Origin: Megalonaias nervosa
Lineage: Eukaryota > Mollusca > Bivalvia > Unionida > Unionidae
NCBI GenBank assembly: GCA_016617855.1
Contig: JAECUM010001936.1
Coordinates: 1 to 64,000 of the forward strand
Direction of reading: 5' to 3'
Length of the DNA: 64,000 bases
Of the stretch, positions 23,330 to 34,026 are shown one piece after another. Below the pieces are notes generated by a model. The model searched no databases. It was not told the DNA's origin and was given only the letters and a program-made list of their open reading frames with translations. Each line of letters opens with the position of its first letter. Positions within the stretch are counted from its first letter, which is position 1. The translations under genes and the position numbers were made by a program.

Positions 23330-24292
23330 ATCAGCCAAGAAGGATGATAATGATTACGATAACCTCAGACTACTGATAGTGACTGAAGAATTCAAGATTT
23401 GCGTCCACAGTGACGTCAATACCTTTTTTGATGAGAAAAAGGTCGACACTTTGAAACACGTCGGTAGCACAGCTGACTACTATTCCTTGCCTCACAAAGT
23501 TTTATTTGTCAATAAATCGTCATCTGTTGCATGATTTTGGTTTAAAAAAAGAATTTCAGTCTCATATGAGTACTTCCAAATCTGAATCATGCACAACTTT
23601 TGTGAATCAAATGTCTGATAAAACTGAGCAGAAAGCACGTATTGTAAAAATAAAGGGCAAGTTATTCCTGATTGTTACTGTTTGAAATTTAACCAACAGA
23701 ATAAAGACGGAACTATTCCAATAGTCTAATTTCTAAGAGGTCAAGGTCACGGTTATCTATTAAAAGCAATACATTTGTTGGGTCAAACAAACTCCAGTTT
23801 GATATTATTTTATATACTTATAAAACATTTATGTCGAAAGGGTCTGTATCACTTATTGATGATTTTGCGAAGCCTATTCCTTGTTAAATTATTAAGGGAC
23901 ACATAAGCTTCAAAAGAAAAGTCTTTTGTTATCATGTACTTTGCCTTTGTTAGAGAAGCCTTCTTCTAGTTAAAGTGTTCTTAATATCTAGACTAGATAA
24001 CTGTAACTTTTACATCGATGACATCATGATCTACAATAATATGTGGACAAATCGCTTGTAAACTAGTTGGGTTATCTTTGATCGACTCAGTAACGCAAAT
24101 TTGACAATTAATTTAGTTCTTAGTGAATTTTGCCGTGCTTGTTTTACAGTCTTAAGATATATTGTGCGAAAAGGTCAAGTTAAATTTCTATAGGATAAGG
24201 TGAAGGCTATCTCGAAATTTCCAGTGTCTATCAGTTCTTTCCGCTGCAGATTTTAGTCAATCATTTAAGCTGATGCACTTTCACGTGCATAG
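23330..24292 (+). mobile_element. Internally deleted Gmr1-like fragment, copy 3
   Basis: It is collinear with gag from the end of the SCAN-like part (23331, AGCCAAGAAG block), through the zinc-knuckle region and the AAGAGGTCAAGGTCACGG block (about 23736-23753), to the start of protease (about 23880). It then jumps to RT sequence (TACATCGATGACATCATGATCTACAA at about 24010, the YIDD box) and ends with the RNase H tail (GCACTTTCACGTGCATAG at 24275-24292). It is heavily mutated. Integrase and most of RT are missing. Confidence 0.75.
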
Positions 24293-24443
24293 AGGTACTA
24301 TATTGCTTTATTGTGTATATATATTGTATCATTCAATAGACATATTCTACATATATTTTATTTATATGCATGTTTGACAATTATGTTAAAGAACTTTATT
24401 GTATATATCTTTCTTTTTCTTTACCAGGGAGATTGTTATGTAT

Positions 24444-24444
<1 letters not shown>

Positions 24445-24537
<93 letters not shown>

Positions 24538-24539
24538 CG

Positions 24540-24573
<34 letters not shown>
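24445..24573. repeat. (CA)n, (TA)n, (TA)n compound microsatellite
   Basis: CA repeat at 24445-24493, TA repeat at 24494-24532, and a second TA repeat at 24543-24573 after a short break. Confidence 0.97.
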
Positions 24574-24575
<2 letters not shown>

Positions 24576-24829
24576 CATTTTTATGAATATAGATTGCAAG
24601 AGGCTAATAATTTAGTAGACAACATAATAAATTGCAAATTTTGTCCTCTGTGGGTTTGCTCTTTTGGATGAGGTCATTTCGCTTAAGTAAACAAGCTAAT
24701 GTGGCCTTTTGACCTTGGAATGTGTGGAAGAAATCTTGCTGACTAATTTGACAGGATCTGAGTTCAACTCATTGGTTTCCCCTTAGGGAAAACATGACAC
24801 ATAATTTCTCATTGGTTGTGATTGCCAAC

Positions 24830-25900
24830 AGAAAGCATAATATGTATCCATAATTTAGACCTGTTTGATGGTCATTGGCTTAGACTGTTGGTTTATCTCT
24901 CGATTAGTGATCGACAGGTTTGGGTAATATATCTGCCTATTTTCGGCTTCTCATTCAGAAGTCGAGTTAAATTAATATGTTCTGCGTTCGATTAAATCTT
25001 TCGACTACTGAAGCTCTTTTGTCTGCTTAAAAAGAATAATATTCTGCATTTTCTTTCTCTAGTAATTAATGTTCCTTCAGAAACATGTGTTTGCTTTACT
25101 GAACTGTATCTCCTCTGGTTTTCTCTCATCAAAGTTGTCTCTAAACGTGTCATGTGCATCGCCGCTATCATTGGTTTGCACTTTCGTAGTTCAGACATAT
25201 ATTGCGCAGATGGTCTCTTACTGGCAAAATGAATTTATAACTACTGTTAACAGTTCATACACATGTATGTTATCGCTGTGTCACAAAAACCCTTATATAG
25301 GGATTTTTTGTGGTAATTTTGGTTATCCAATCTGTAATCTATAAACACTTTATGTTAATCATTTAATGTTTAATTTGTGCATATAATTGAATGATATTTA
25401 TGGTTGTAACTGGAATTTAAAGACACAGATACAGAGATCTTAAATAGCGCTCATTATCTTTATTTCTAAAAATATTGACGTATGATCGCTGAACACGTTA
25501 TGGCACTGAACTAAAACATATTAAAAGAACTTATTAGAATATTCATTGCGAGAAGGCAACTCTGACTCCAATGGAAAATAATGTAGGTTTTTATACAGTC
25601 TTGTATGGTGTAAGGAATTGCGTAAAATTGTAACTCCAAGCTCAAAACATAGAAATTAATTTAGAAATATTGTAATTAAAAAGTCAACTAAAACAATTTT
25701 TAGTATTAGAAACTCTGAGTGTCTGGAATTCAGACTGTGGTAAAAACTACATAGAAAGTACCTCAAATGTAAAAATAGTAATACTATAAAAAAGCTTTTT
25801 TAAACGAAAATTTTAAATGGTGGCGAACTAGCTTTTCCTTCAACCATTAAAATAGAGGTTTGGCAAAATTGTTCTGAACCAATTACGCAAGCTTGTCCTT
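24830..25900. repeat. Third paralogous copy (C) of the CCP-exon segment, without the exon
   Basis: The stretch shares ordered blocks with 39390-40400 and 55230-55880: GTTTGATGGTCATTGGCTTAGACTG, GAACTGTATCTC, ACGTGTCATGTGC, TATATAGGGA, AATTTGTGCATATAATTGAATG and AAGACACAGATACAGAGAT. The part that should hold the CCP exon lies left of it and is replaced by microsatellite and retroelement fragment sequence. Confidence 0.7.
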
Positions 25901-25989
25901 GAAAATATAAAATTGCGGAAGGTACATTTGATGAGCTAAGTTGTTTTCATCCAAAAAAATTGACTACTGAATACTTATGTTAAAAAAAT

Positions 25990-26420
25990 TTTTTTTTTTA
26001 CTAGTCTATGCTCTTAAAATAAGTAACAAAAGAAAGTGAAAAGCAAAAATCTTTGTAAAATTCAACAAATAAATTATTTCCTACAATAGAAAGTGAAAAT
26101 AATAAAAGAACTTTCGGTATTGCGAATTAAATCCCAAAGTAGTCCTAGAATTACAGACACAAGTCGTAAGAATTTAATGTTCTGAATAAACCTTAGTAGA
26201 AATCCAAATTAAGTCCAACGCCGAAGGTGTTGATGTGCCTGTGGTGGCTTGTATTGTGTTTTGTACCAACAATTTTTTTGTTGAAACACAGTAATATTAT
26301 TCAAGGTTTGAATTCACTCTGAAGCACAGTGACTCTTTCTGTTCAAGAGTATTATTTTTAATGAGCACTCTGTATTTCCAAAGAAGATTCACTGGAACAA
26401 TTTCAAGAAATAAATTCCAG
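25990..26420 (-). repeat. LTR-like fragment of Gmr1-like copy 4 (minus strand)
   Basis: The reverse complement contains the LTR end blocks: AGGAAATAATTTATTTG with the poly-A signal, then TTTTACAAAGATTTTTG, CACTTTCTTTTGTTAC and ATAGACTAGTAA, in the order seen at 15200-15288 and 4210-4302. It is diverged. Confidence 0.6.
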
Positions 26421-26839
26421 CCCAAATGAGCTAGGGGACACAACAATAATAAAAATTGATTCTGTTAGTTCTTAATAATGAATGAATATTCTTTCCAGTG
26501 ACAAGATAATAAAGTCCTCTACTTGATCTCAGGTCGAAGTTAACATTTTCTAAAAAAAGCATTAACTAATGGCAAATAACTTTATAAAAAACTTTTAATG
26601 TTTACAAATTAAAATGTTAGTTATTATTAGAAAGTCTGTCACTAAATTTAATATATGACCTGGACAATGCCAGGTACATCAGGCAAATTGTATGGAAATT
26701 CCAATATACCCAAACCCAGACACAAATAAACACATTTGCTTCTATTAATAATGATTCTGATATTAAATCAATACACATATATAATATTTTAGCTATGTAT
26801 TAGTTGATTATATAATAAAATAAAAAAGTCAATAATTCA

Positions 26840-26965
26840 GGTGAAGTAGAAAATAAACTTGATTTTGGAGAAGGTTAAATCTAATGTACAATGTTACATT
26901 ACAATAGTATATAACGAAAGAAAAATTAAAAATCTGATTAACAAACAATGCAAATTAAATATGCA
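26840..26965. repeat. Direct repeat, left copy
   Basis: About 120 bp (AATTCAGGTGAAGTAGAAAA to AACAAACAATGCAAATTAAA) recurs at 27582-27705 on the same strand with moderate divergence. Confidence 0.75.
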
Positions 26966-27109
26966 TAACCTTTCCCTTCATAAAGAAAAAGAAAAACTTA
27001 TGTAATAATGCTTTCTTTTTACTACTAGTCAAATATACATGCGATTAAAATTATATAAGATGAACTCTTATAAATGACACAAAGTTTATATGAAACAGTA
27101 GAATATTAC

Positions 27110-27588
27110 TATACACGTGGAAGTACATCTGATATTAGATTGACTTTTCCCTTGACGTGCCTAATGTCTAAATATTGTATTCCTACAACATCAAACTCCA
27201 CTTAATAATCTCTGAGTTGTTTTTTTCAGCTTGCAATGTAAGTAAGGGGGTTGTGATCACTAAACACAATAATCGGAGGAGTTGAATTAATATACACTTC
27301 AAAGAGTTGCAAAGCCAATACCAAAACTAAACATTCCTTCTCAAACGTGGAATAATTTCTCTGACGATTATTTAATTTTTTAGAAAAATGGCACACTGGA
27401 TGATCCACACCATTGTCGTCTTTTTGAAACAATACTGCACCAACCCGAATTTTACTTGCCTCCACAGACATTTTAAATGATTGTCTGAAATCTGGAGCTG
27501 AAAGAACTGGTGTACTCTTAAATATGGCCTTTAACTTATCAAAAGCCCCCTGAAATTTTTCAGACCAATGAATCTTGCTAATTCAGGT
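27110..27588 (-). pseudogene. pol: RNase H remnant of Gmr1-like copy 4
   Basis: On the minus strand it encodes FDKLKAIFKSTPVLSAPDF, VGAVLFQKDDNGVDHPVC, RQRNYSTFEKECLVLVLAL and FSDHNPLTYI, collinear with the RNase H of copy 2. The first catalytic-site block reads VEASKIRVG, where copy 2 has VDASDVGVG. Stops interrupt the end; the tail block DIRHVKGKVNLISDVL ends with a TAG at 27110-27112. RT proper is absent upstream. Confidence 0.85.
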
Positions 27589-27705
27589 CAAGTAGATAAT
27601 AAACTTGATTTTGGACAAGGTTAAGTCCAACAAACAATGTTACATTACAATAGGATAAAATGAAATAAAAATATTTTAAGAAACTAATAAACAAACAATG
27701 CAAAT
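27582..27705. repeat. Direct repeat, right copy
   Basis: Partner of 26840-26965. Between the two lies the RNase H fragment. Confidence 0.75.
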
Positions 27706-27897
27706 TAAAAATCATAGAATATCCTCAAATTCATCCAAAGCATATATGGACATCGATATTAGTCCAAATGCTACACTCTTAAGTGGATAGAAAATTCTTT
27801 AGGATGGTCACAATTTGACATGATGGAGAAACCATTACTAGAACAGGCATGTTTCCTATTTGAAATTATATCAATTTGATATACTTTAAGTATTTAC

Positions 27898-28089
27898 CCA
27901 AACAATGCCCAAGAGATCCCTCCCATTGCTCGTTCTCATTGCAACGTAATTGACCATTGCCATCCTGTTTGTATCCTTCGAGGCAGCTCAAGGAAACTGT
28001 TGTGTTGTAGGTTCCGTTACCATCAATTCCATCACTGAATATTAGAAAGCCGTTTGCTACTTGCGGTATTGGCTCATTACACCTTTTAA
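27898..28089 (-). CDS. CCP (sushi) domain exon in segment B
   Basis: A 192-nt phase 1-1 exon, acceptor GATTTTTCAG, donor TTGG/GTAAAT. The CCP cysteines are in KRCNEPIPQ, LSCLEGYKQDG, LRCNENEQW and GHCLG; there are NGT and NTT sequons. It is closely similar to the exon at 54604-54413 in sequence, borders and flanking intron, so the two come from a segmental duplication. It is intact. Confidence 0.88.
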
Positions 28090-28192
28090 CTGAAAAATCA
28101 AAATCATTTGGATGAAATAAAATTTTAATAAAACTTTCATTCTCTAACGTACTGCAATTGGCCCAGTTGTATGTTGCTATACTCATCGTCTG

Positions 28193-28234
<42 letters not shown>
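28193..28234. repeat. (TTA)n microsatellite in segment B
   Basis: It lies at the position matching the tract at 54686-54735 in segment A. Confidence 0.95.
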
Positions 28235-28806
28235 TTCAAGAGGAGGATTTAGACGAGGCAAATCATAATAAGGAAGAGTAGGGTGACATACAGTGACCCC
28301 ACGCCACAATTATTTCCTCAAAGTACAGGGTCCTAGCTTCCATAAGTATCATGCTTTATTTAAATCCCACTAACTTCAAGACGTATATGTTACTGTGTAT
28401 GTAATTACACAGGTCGTTCGGAATGTTTTTACGCACACATACATTTGGTTTCATTTCTAAAGTCTGTATCTAAATTGGCAAAACATTATCCTTGCACAGG
28501 TAGGATGAGTGCTACTCATGTCACATCCAATTCTGATCCTCATACAAGTGTATACAGATACAATGATTGGTAATATTCTCCAGAAACTGACCTGCATAAT
28601 GCAGTCAAACCATCCGAGTCCTGCTACTGGTCGTAGAGTACATGGTGTACAGATGTTTTGGCAAAGGCAAATAGACTTTATAGAATTTTTGTGCTTGCCA
28701 CCATATTACTTGATAAGATAATTCATATCTTAGACTTGTTTGATGGTCTCTAGCTTTGACTGTTGGTATATTCTAGCTCTGTGCTATGAATTATTATATT
28801 TGTCAA

Positions 28807-29000
28807 AGCAGCAGGGAGGGTGAACAGACCATTTTTAGGAGGGTTTAGTTGTGAAAATAAAGCTTCATAAGAAAATGAACAAACAAGCGTCAATAACGTT
28901 AAACCGAGGCCTCTATAGGGTTTCACTAAACTGAGGTCTCTACAGGGTTATTTTCTTGTATTTTTAAATTTATTTACCGACTCCTGGTGTAAAACACTTG
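28807..29000. repeat. Polinton 1 left terminal inverted repeat
   Basis: It matches the reverse complement of 39219-39383 through blocks such as GAACAGACCATTTTTAGGAG, GTGAAAATAAAGCTTC and GTAAAACACTT. The left copy is about 30 bp longer because of an inner segment. Confidence 0.93.
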
Positions 29001-29067
29001 TTGGTAGTCACCCTGCTGTAGCGACGCGGGTAGGTGGCGTATTGAAATCATTAGTATATCAATAACA

Positions 29068-29690
29068 ATGAGCAATCCTACGCTAACCATGGAAACTCGT
29101 ACAGCTAAACTAGCTCGACAGCGACTAGAAGCAATTAAGAAATTTCTCCCCTTCCGTGATTCTGTCAAGCAACAACTACAAGCGCGTCAGGAGTCTCAGG
29201 TGGAATTTACAGAAGGTACAGAACAGTTATTTAAACCAGTTGTCGAACCAACAAAGCAAATTGTTTCAGCAACTGAGGAAGCTCAAAAAGCTCTTGAGAC
29301 ATTACCTGTTGATAATGCTGGCCGTCTTCCAGCAACTAGACCACTACCACCACGGCAACCTCCTTAACCACAACCTGAAGATCAGCCATCGCCTCCTCCA
29401 AAAGTTAGAACTAACATTATAAATAAATTTATGCCAGAAGGTATTGCAGCCATCAAAACCCCAGGCCAATTAATTAAAATTGCCGCGTTTGGATATAGTG
29501 ATAGAGATAGTTATGTAAAACGCGAATATGTTAAAACTCTAAATCTGCCGATTGGGTTAGGGATGCATATCGCGTCTTTACTGATACTCCTCAGATCAGA
29601 TCTGAGGAAGATGTTAATCAGTTTAACATTTTTAACCACACAGCAAATGAGTATATTAAAATAGTAAACAAGAAAGAAAAGAAAAGAAGA
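29068..29690 (+). pseudogene. Polinton 1 structural-type gene, first in element
   Basis: From the ATG at 29068 the frame encodes a hydrophilic helical protein (LARQRLEAIKKFLPFRDSVK, then TEEAQKALETLP and a proline-rich stretch). A TAA at 29365-29367 interrupts it, and the same frame continues from 29368 with NIINKFMPEGIAAIKTPG. A frameshift near 29535 is needed to keep a protein-like frame (EEDVNQFNIFNHTANEYIK) to a lysine/arginine-rich end. I do not recognise the family; the place, first after the left end and upstream of capsid-type genes, suggests a minor virion protein. Confidence 0.5.
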
Positions 29691-29742
29691 AGAAATGAAT
29701 TTGCAACTTAAACAAGCTAAACAAGAAAGGAAATCAGCCTTA

Positions 29743-29871
29743 ACAACAAGCAAGAAAAAAGCAGGCAAAACAACAAGTAAGGAAAAAGCAGACGAAACAA
29801 CAAGTAAGAAAAAAGCAGGCGAAACAACAAGTAAGGACAAAGCAGACGAAACAACAAGTAAGGAAGAAGAA
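29743..29871 (+). repeat. 27-bp tandem repeat coding TTSKxKAxx
   Basis: Four full units and one partial unit start at 29743, 29770, 29797, 29824 and 29851. Each is nine codons (TTSKKKAGK, TTSKEKADE and so on), so the reading frame is kept throughout. Confidence 0.95.
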
Positions 29872-29878
29872 AAATGGT

Positions 29879-30145
29879 ATGATACAGATCCTGGCCACGG
29901 TGACACTGGAAGTGGTATTGCCACTCAAGGAAGTGGTCTTATTATCCCATGCCGCAATAAAAATTCTGATTGGCGCAATACGAGCCGGTAATAATTCCCC
30001 AGAAATCATTAATGAAGCAGCTGCTATTTGTCAGAGATTATTTACAGGCGGTATCATGGACATTAATGTTTACGGATCCTTATTGATGAAATCGTTGATG
30101 ATTGCCGAAGTGATTGATACAATTAGATCAGTGACAAGAAAATAA
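29879..30145 (+). CDS. Polinton 1 small ORF, unassigned
   Basis: An 88-codon frame ends two bases before the next ATG. Its second half looks like real protein (NNSPEIINEAAAICQRLF, MDINVYGSLLMKSLMIAE). The first half may be out of frame with the true gene, which could begin in the repeat region through a frameshift near 29945. Function unknown; compact spacing to the next gene fits a virus-like operon layout. Confidence 0.4.
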   Translation: MIQILATVTLEVVLPLKEVVLLSHAAIKILIGAIRAGNNSPEIINEAAAICQRLFTGGIMDINVYGSLLMKSLMIAEVIDTIRSVTRK

Positions 30146-30146
30146 T

Positions 30147-30560
30147 ATGATCATACTTAATGCTCAGCGTAGACCTGTAATGGTCAGGGTGATAAATTCG
30201 CGATTACCGACATACAAAGCGATCTACGGAGATGGACTCGGTGATGTTGTTCAGGGTCTATTCAGAAGGATAGCACCAAAAGCAATACCGATTGCAAAGC
30301 AACTAGAAATGAAAGCTATTGACGTTGTTTGTGATAAAGGTATTTGTGTTTTTGGTGATGTTGATAGCAAAGCATTCTCAGCAATCAAGGATAGACTAGC
30401 ACGATTAATACGACGAAAACCTCAGCCAGTAAAACTGGCAAGCACTGAAGTTATGCCTGCAAATGTCAGTAAAATAATAAATCAAGCTGCAAATCAAAAT
30501 CTAGCAGAGTTGGCTGGTATACCCCTGCCACTGGTAGAATCAGAAAAAGAAAAAATATAA
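30147..30560 (+). CDS. Polinton 1 small virion-type protein, intact ORF
   Basis: A 137-codon uninterrupted ORF from ATG to TAA, one of few intact ones in the element. It begins MIILNAQRRPVMVRVI, has a glycine-rich turn (YGDGLGDVVQGLFRRIAPK), a central basic helix (IKDRLARLIRRKPQ) and an acidic end. The basic amphipathic character would suit a minor capsid or core protein. I do not recognise a named family. Confidence 0.5.
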   Translation: MIILNAQRRPVMVRVINSRLPTYKAIYGDGLGDVVQGLFRRIAPKAIPIAKQLEMKAIDVVCDKGICVFGDVDSKAFSAIKDRLARLIRRKPQPVKLASTEVMPANVSKIINQAANQNLAELAGIPLPLVESEKEKI

Positions 30561-30668
30561 GTGCTAGTCTAATAGCAGGAAGTGGTCTTCGTGTTAGATG
30601 ATAGCAAGTATAATAATGTTCTAGCGTGTATCTGATCCCGCATTTGACATGGAAGCCAGTCCTCAAAG

Positions 30669-32051
30669 ATGAATCGGTACGTGATTATCAAAATTATTCA
30701 TATGATGCACGAGAGCGAAATCAGCGTGGAAGAACTGAGCTGCAAGTTCAGGATACAAGCAGATATTTCCGCTGAAGTAGAAGGTGAAATTCTAAAAGCA
30801 GATGATACTGAATATGGAGCTGATGTTAGAGTAGATTTTGTTAATAATGGCATCATGGCGTTGTTCAACAGTGCCACATATTGCATCGACGGAAGAAACA
30901 TTGAATCATGCCTGGAAAACGTCGACGTTGCCACGACGATATTGGGCCTAGCAAGATATTCCGATGATTATTCAAGATCAGCTGGTCCGTCAATGGTGTT
31001 TGTGAAGGATACGTCTGACCATCCTGACAACAGACATAAGGCGACCAAGAAACCTCGCCGACGGCGCTGACGCTGATGTGTGACCGGTGGTTCATGGTGC
31101 TAATCCAGAATTGATCTTAGGATTCTCAGCACGTCGATCGATGCTGAAAAATGGAAGTAGAAGATTTTCATGTGCAAATCCATTGTCACATATCTTCGGA
31201 TTTTCAGAAATGTCAGAAAGGTTATTTTTAGAGCCAAGCATACAGTTGTACTTGTACGAAAGTCTACCGACGATGATGGAATCTGGCGCCCTGTCGGTGA
31301 TGCAGGTAAAGTAATACTGACAAAACTTTCGTTGTGGATGCCAACAATGATACCGTCACTCGCTGAAGAACAACAGCTGCTCTCCTTTATGGACTCAGGT
31401 GGTAAATCAACATTATCATGGTTGACGATGACCACAGACAGTGTTCAAAGTACCACTAATGGTTTATTCACATGGCTTATAGCGTCACAGCAAGGTGTCT
31501 CTGCACCGCGCATTTATTCATTGCTTTCCAAAAAAATGCTAGAGTAAACTCGCAAGAACGCAGCACAATGATATTTGACAAACTTGGTGTTACTACAGTT
31601 TCACTGAGAATAAATGGACATCAAGAACCAGCTGAGGCTCATAATACTAAACTTTGATAACAATCATGTAGCACGTGTATATCTTCGTTTGATGACATTC
31701 ATGGGACGTGATGAAAATGTTGATTCTGGTCTACAAGTATCACAACTAGATTTTACAACGCTGTATCCATTCTATTACTTTTCGCTGGAACACATGGATT
31801 TATTGAGATAATCTGTCGTTGATATACATTTTCAAGCTCGTGTGGCAAGAGGATATATTGCTAATTAGAGAGCAATCGCTGTGATACTCTCAGACAAAAC
31901 AATGCTGCTTGATGGTGTTGGTGGACAAATGAGAGTCATTGATGCCCCAGTGGAAAACGTGATCCATTGCACGATTAGTAGTTCAATCGCTCATGATATT
32001 ATAATGTCATATCATCACGTTAATGTTACTCTGATTACTTGTCAGATTTAA
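30669..32051 (+). pseudogene. Probable Polinton major capsid protein remnant
   Basis: A long region without another gene follows the small virion gene and precedes the pX-like and protease genes, the usual place of the double-jelly-roll capsid gene. Pieces in different frames include RVDFVNNGIMALFNSA (30669-31070), PLSHIFGFSEM (31087-31314), FRAKHTVVLVRKSTDDDGIW (31170-31547) and ARVYLRLMTFMGRDEN (31614-31811), ending in MSYHHVNVTLIT with a TAA at 32049-32051. At least four frameshifts or stops break it. The fold cannot be seen from sequence alone; the call rests on position, length and resemblance to Polinton capsid-type proteins. Confidence 0.55.
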
Positions 32052-32428
32052 AAAAGAATTCTGGAATAAAAATATTATTGAAATCAGAAGCGTTGCAAGG
32101 TCCAAATAAACTATCCTTGACAAAACGTCAACTCAAGCACTTCAGTGACGCCAAACGATCAAAAACCAGTGTTAGACATGATCTATCTGCGGGTGCCATT
32201 AAAGACATTGCCAAGACGGGTGGTATATTTTCACTTCTTGCAGCTATTCCAGCGTTGATAGCAGCTGCAGCCCCAGCTGTTGCAAAATCAGCTGCACTTG
32301 GTGTTGTTGGAACTGCCGCTGGCATGGCATTAAAGAAAGCAACAGGTCACGGACTGAAGAATTGTAAAAAAGGGTCTTCCAAAAATGGAAGGGGTTTAAG
32401 ACTGTTAGGAACCCCTCATTCGTGGTAA
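32039..32428 (+). CDS. pX/pVI-like minor capsid protein of Polinton 1
   Basis: An open frame of 129 codons (first codon TTG; the true start is uncertain) overlaps the end of the capsid remnant. It has a basic N-terminus (LSLTKRQLKHFSDAKRSK), an alanine-rich hydrophobic helix (LLAAIPALIAAAAPAVAKSA) followed by GTAAGMALKKATGHG, and a C-terminal GRGLRLLGT. This pattern is that of adenovirus-like membrane-active or core minor capsid proteins known from Polintons. Homologous sequence (AVAKAAALGAVETASGM) is present in Polinton 2 at 45564-45761 on the minus strand. It lies directly before the protease gene in both elements. Confidence 0.6.
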   Translation: MSDLKKNSGIKILLKSEALQGPNKLSLTKRQLKHFSDAKRSKTSVRHDLSAGAIKDIAKTGGIFSLLAAIPALIAAAAPAVAKSAALGVVGTAAGMALKKATGHGLKNCKKGSSKNGRGLRLLGTPHSW

Positions 32429-32502
32429 AGTTGAGCCTCAAATGGCTCAGGTCTGAGACTGCCCGGGACACTTTGCTAGACGCAAAGCGTTTCGAGCTTC
32501 CC

Positions 32503-32922
32503 ATGTCCAATTTTGATTTCCTTGATGCTGCTAAGAAATTAAGGATCTATAAGTTCAGAGGTGTTTTTATGCGTGATCAATTACCAAAATAACCAAACCG
32601 TGCTGAAACCGGTATCATTAATCTTGATGGAAGTTCTTGTCCAAGTAATCCCTGGGTTGCATACGCGATTGATCCACGTGGAGTTGTTTATTTTGATTCG
32701 TATGGGTTGGCGCCACCAAAAGAAGATTTAAAATATGTCGGCGGAATGTATAGCAATTCGATTTGGTATTCAACATTACCAACACAGACAATAACTGATC
32801 CGCCCATATGCGGCCGTGAAGTACTCGCTGTGCTCGACGCTGTGTCAACATCGTCAGGGGCACCACCTCATAAAATCGTGCACAAGTATACCACCAAACA
32901 ACATAGTCGTCCAACGTTTTAA
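32503..32922 (+). pseudogene. Adenain-like cysteine protease of Polinton 1, inactive
   Basis: The protease would mature virion proteins. From ATG at 32503 the frame shows the C5-family order: substrate-side start, TAA at 32590-32592, then WVAYAIDPRGVVYFDSYGLA, SNSIWYSTLPTQ and ICGREVLAVLDA. The residue before WVAY, where the catalytic histidine sits in the family (and in the Polinton 2 copy, HWVAY), is proline here. The aspartate of YFDSYG and the cysteine of ICG are present. With the stop and missing histidine it is dead. Confidence 0.75.
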
Positions 32923-33001
32923 ACAGGTCTTAGTGTAAGATACAATAGTAGATATTTACGGAAGATCTGCTCTGAGTATTACTCAGGGCAAACACTAGTG
33001 T

Positions 33002-33968
33002 GACTTATCCAGATATGCAACCCTTGACGAGGTTAAGGATAAGCTCGCTAATCTTTTGCGTCTCACAGATGTGGACCAAAATGAAGTTGTTGTTTTTCAG
33101 GATCAGCAAGGACGGTTAAAGACGAGCAATTTCCCGTTGACATATTAATCTGCGGGTTCCAGATGCGACCGAAGACAACTTAGTGATGTTTATTAAAAAC
33201 GGTAGAATTAAAAACTCGGAGGAATCAATTCTAACACTGATGGGATAGATTACTGGACGAATAAAAAAACGGGAGATATTATGTATGGCGATCTCAACAT
33301 GAGCAGAAATACAATTATCAATGTGAGAGAACCAAAATCAGACGATGATGTGGCAAAATAAATATGTCGACAGTAATGATGCCACGATCAAAAATGAGAT
33401 CAGTAAATACGTTGCTAAAACTGGCGATGCAATGACTGGTATTCTCAACATGGGCGGAAATAGCATTGCTAATTTGAGAGAACCAGAGTCAAACGATGAC
33501 GCTGTAACGAAGAAATACGTCGACAATAGCATCATCCCGATGATGACTTAGTTAATGACATCAATGAAGGAATGACCACGTTTAGATCTGAATATGCTAA
33601 TCATGTAACCGTGCTTATTAAGTTTAGTAGAAACACGAATAGAACCATTAATGAAGTTTTGGGAATCCATCAGTCATCGACATTAAGCTGTCTGACATCA
33701 AAAAGATTACCGATGGTGTAGTATATACAGTAGCGTCTGGATCAGCATTATGGTCACCACTCAATAAATCCATCAAACATACCGGTGAGTTTACCGGTGT
33801 GTACAGGTTCTCAGTACTCGGCGTTACAACATTTGCAATATCTACCACAATTTCACGGCGCTATCCAGTTAATGGATCTTCTGGATCTATGTTAATGATA
33901 TTGGATCAAAACGACGAGGGAATATTTGTGGTGGAACCCAAAGAAACAAGCTCGGTCGTGTTGTACTA
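33002..33968 (+). pseudogene. Fibre-like protein of Polinton 1 with tail-fibre repeats
   Basis: Likely a host-attachment or spike protein. The N-terminal part encodes LDEVKDKLANLLRLTD and FQDQQGRLKTSN. The middle has two repeats of about 35 residues: GDIMYGDLNMSRNTIINVRE followed by DDDVAK and KYVD (33270-33370), then GDAMTGILNMGGNSIANLRE followed by DDAVTKKYVD (33420-33530). This repeat type is known from phage tail fibres and some Polinton-like elements. A C-terminal piece (IKLSDIKKITDGVVYTVASG, to 33968) may be the knob. Stops at 33359, 33549 and elsewhere, and frameshifts, break it. Confidence 0.65.
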
Positions 33969-34026
33969 ATGGTGTATTGAATTCATCGCCAAACTACCAT
34001 CTACTTAAAATTTAGCAATTTATATA

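Larger units (their letters stand above)
27750..28806. repeat. Paralogous segment B, left part (interrupted by Polinton 1)
   Basis: The stretch aligns with 54330-55295, including the CCP exon, a (TTA)n tract at the same relative place and the block TCTCCAGAAACTGACCTG. It continues at 39384 on the other side of Polinton 1. Confidence 0.85.
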
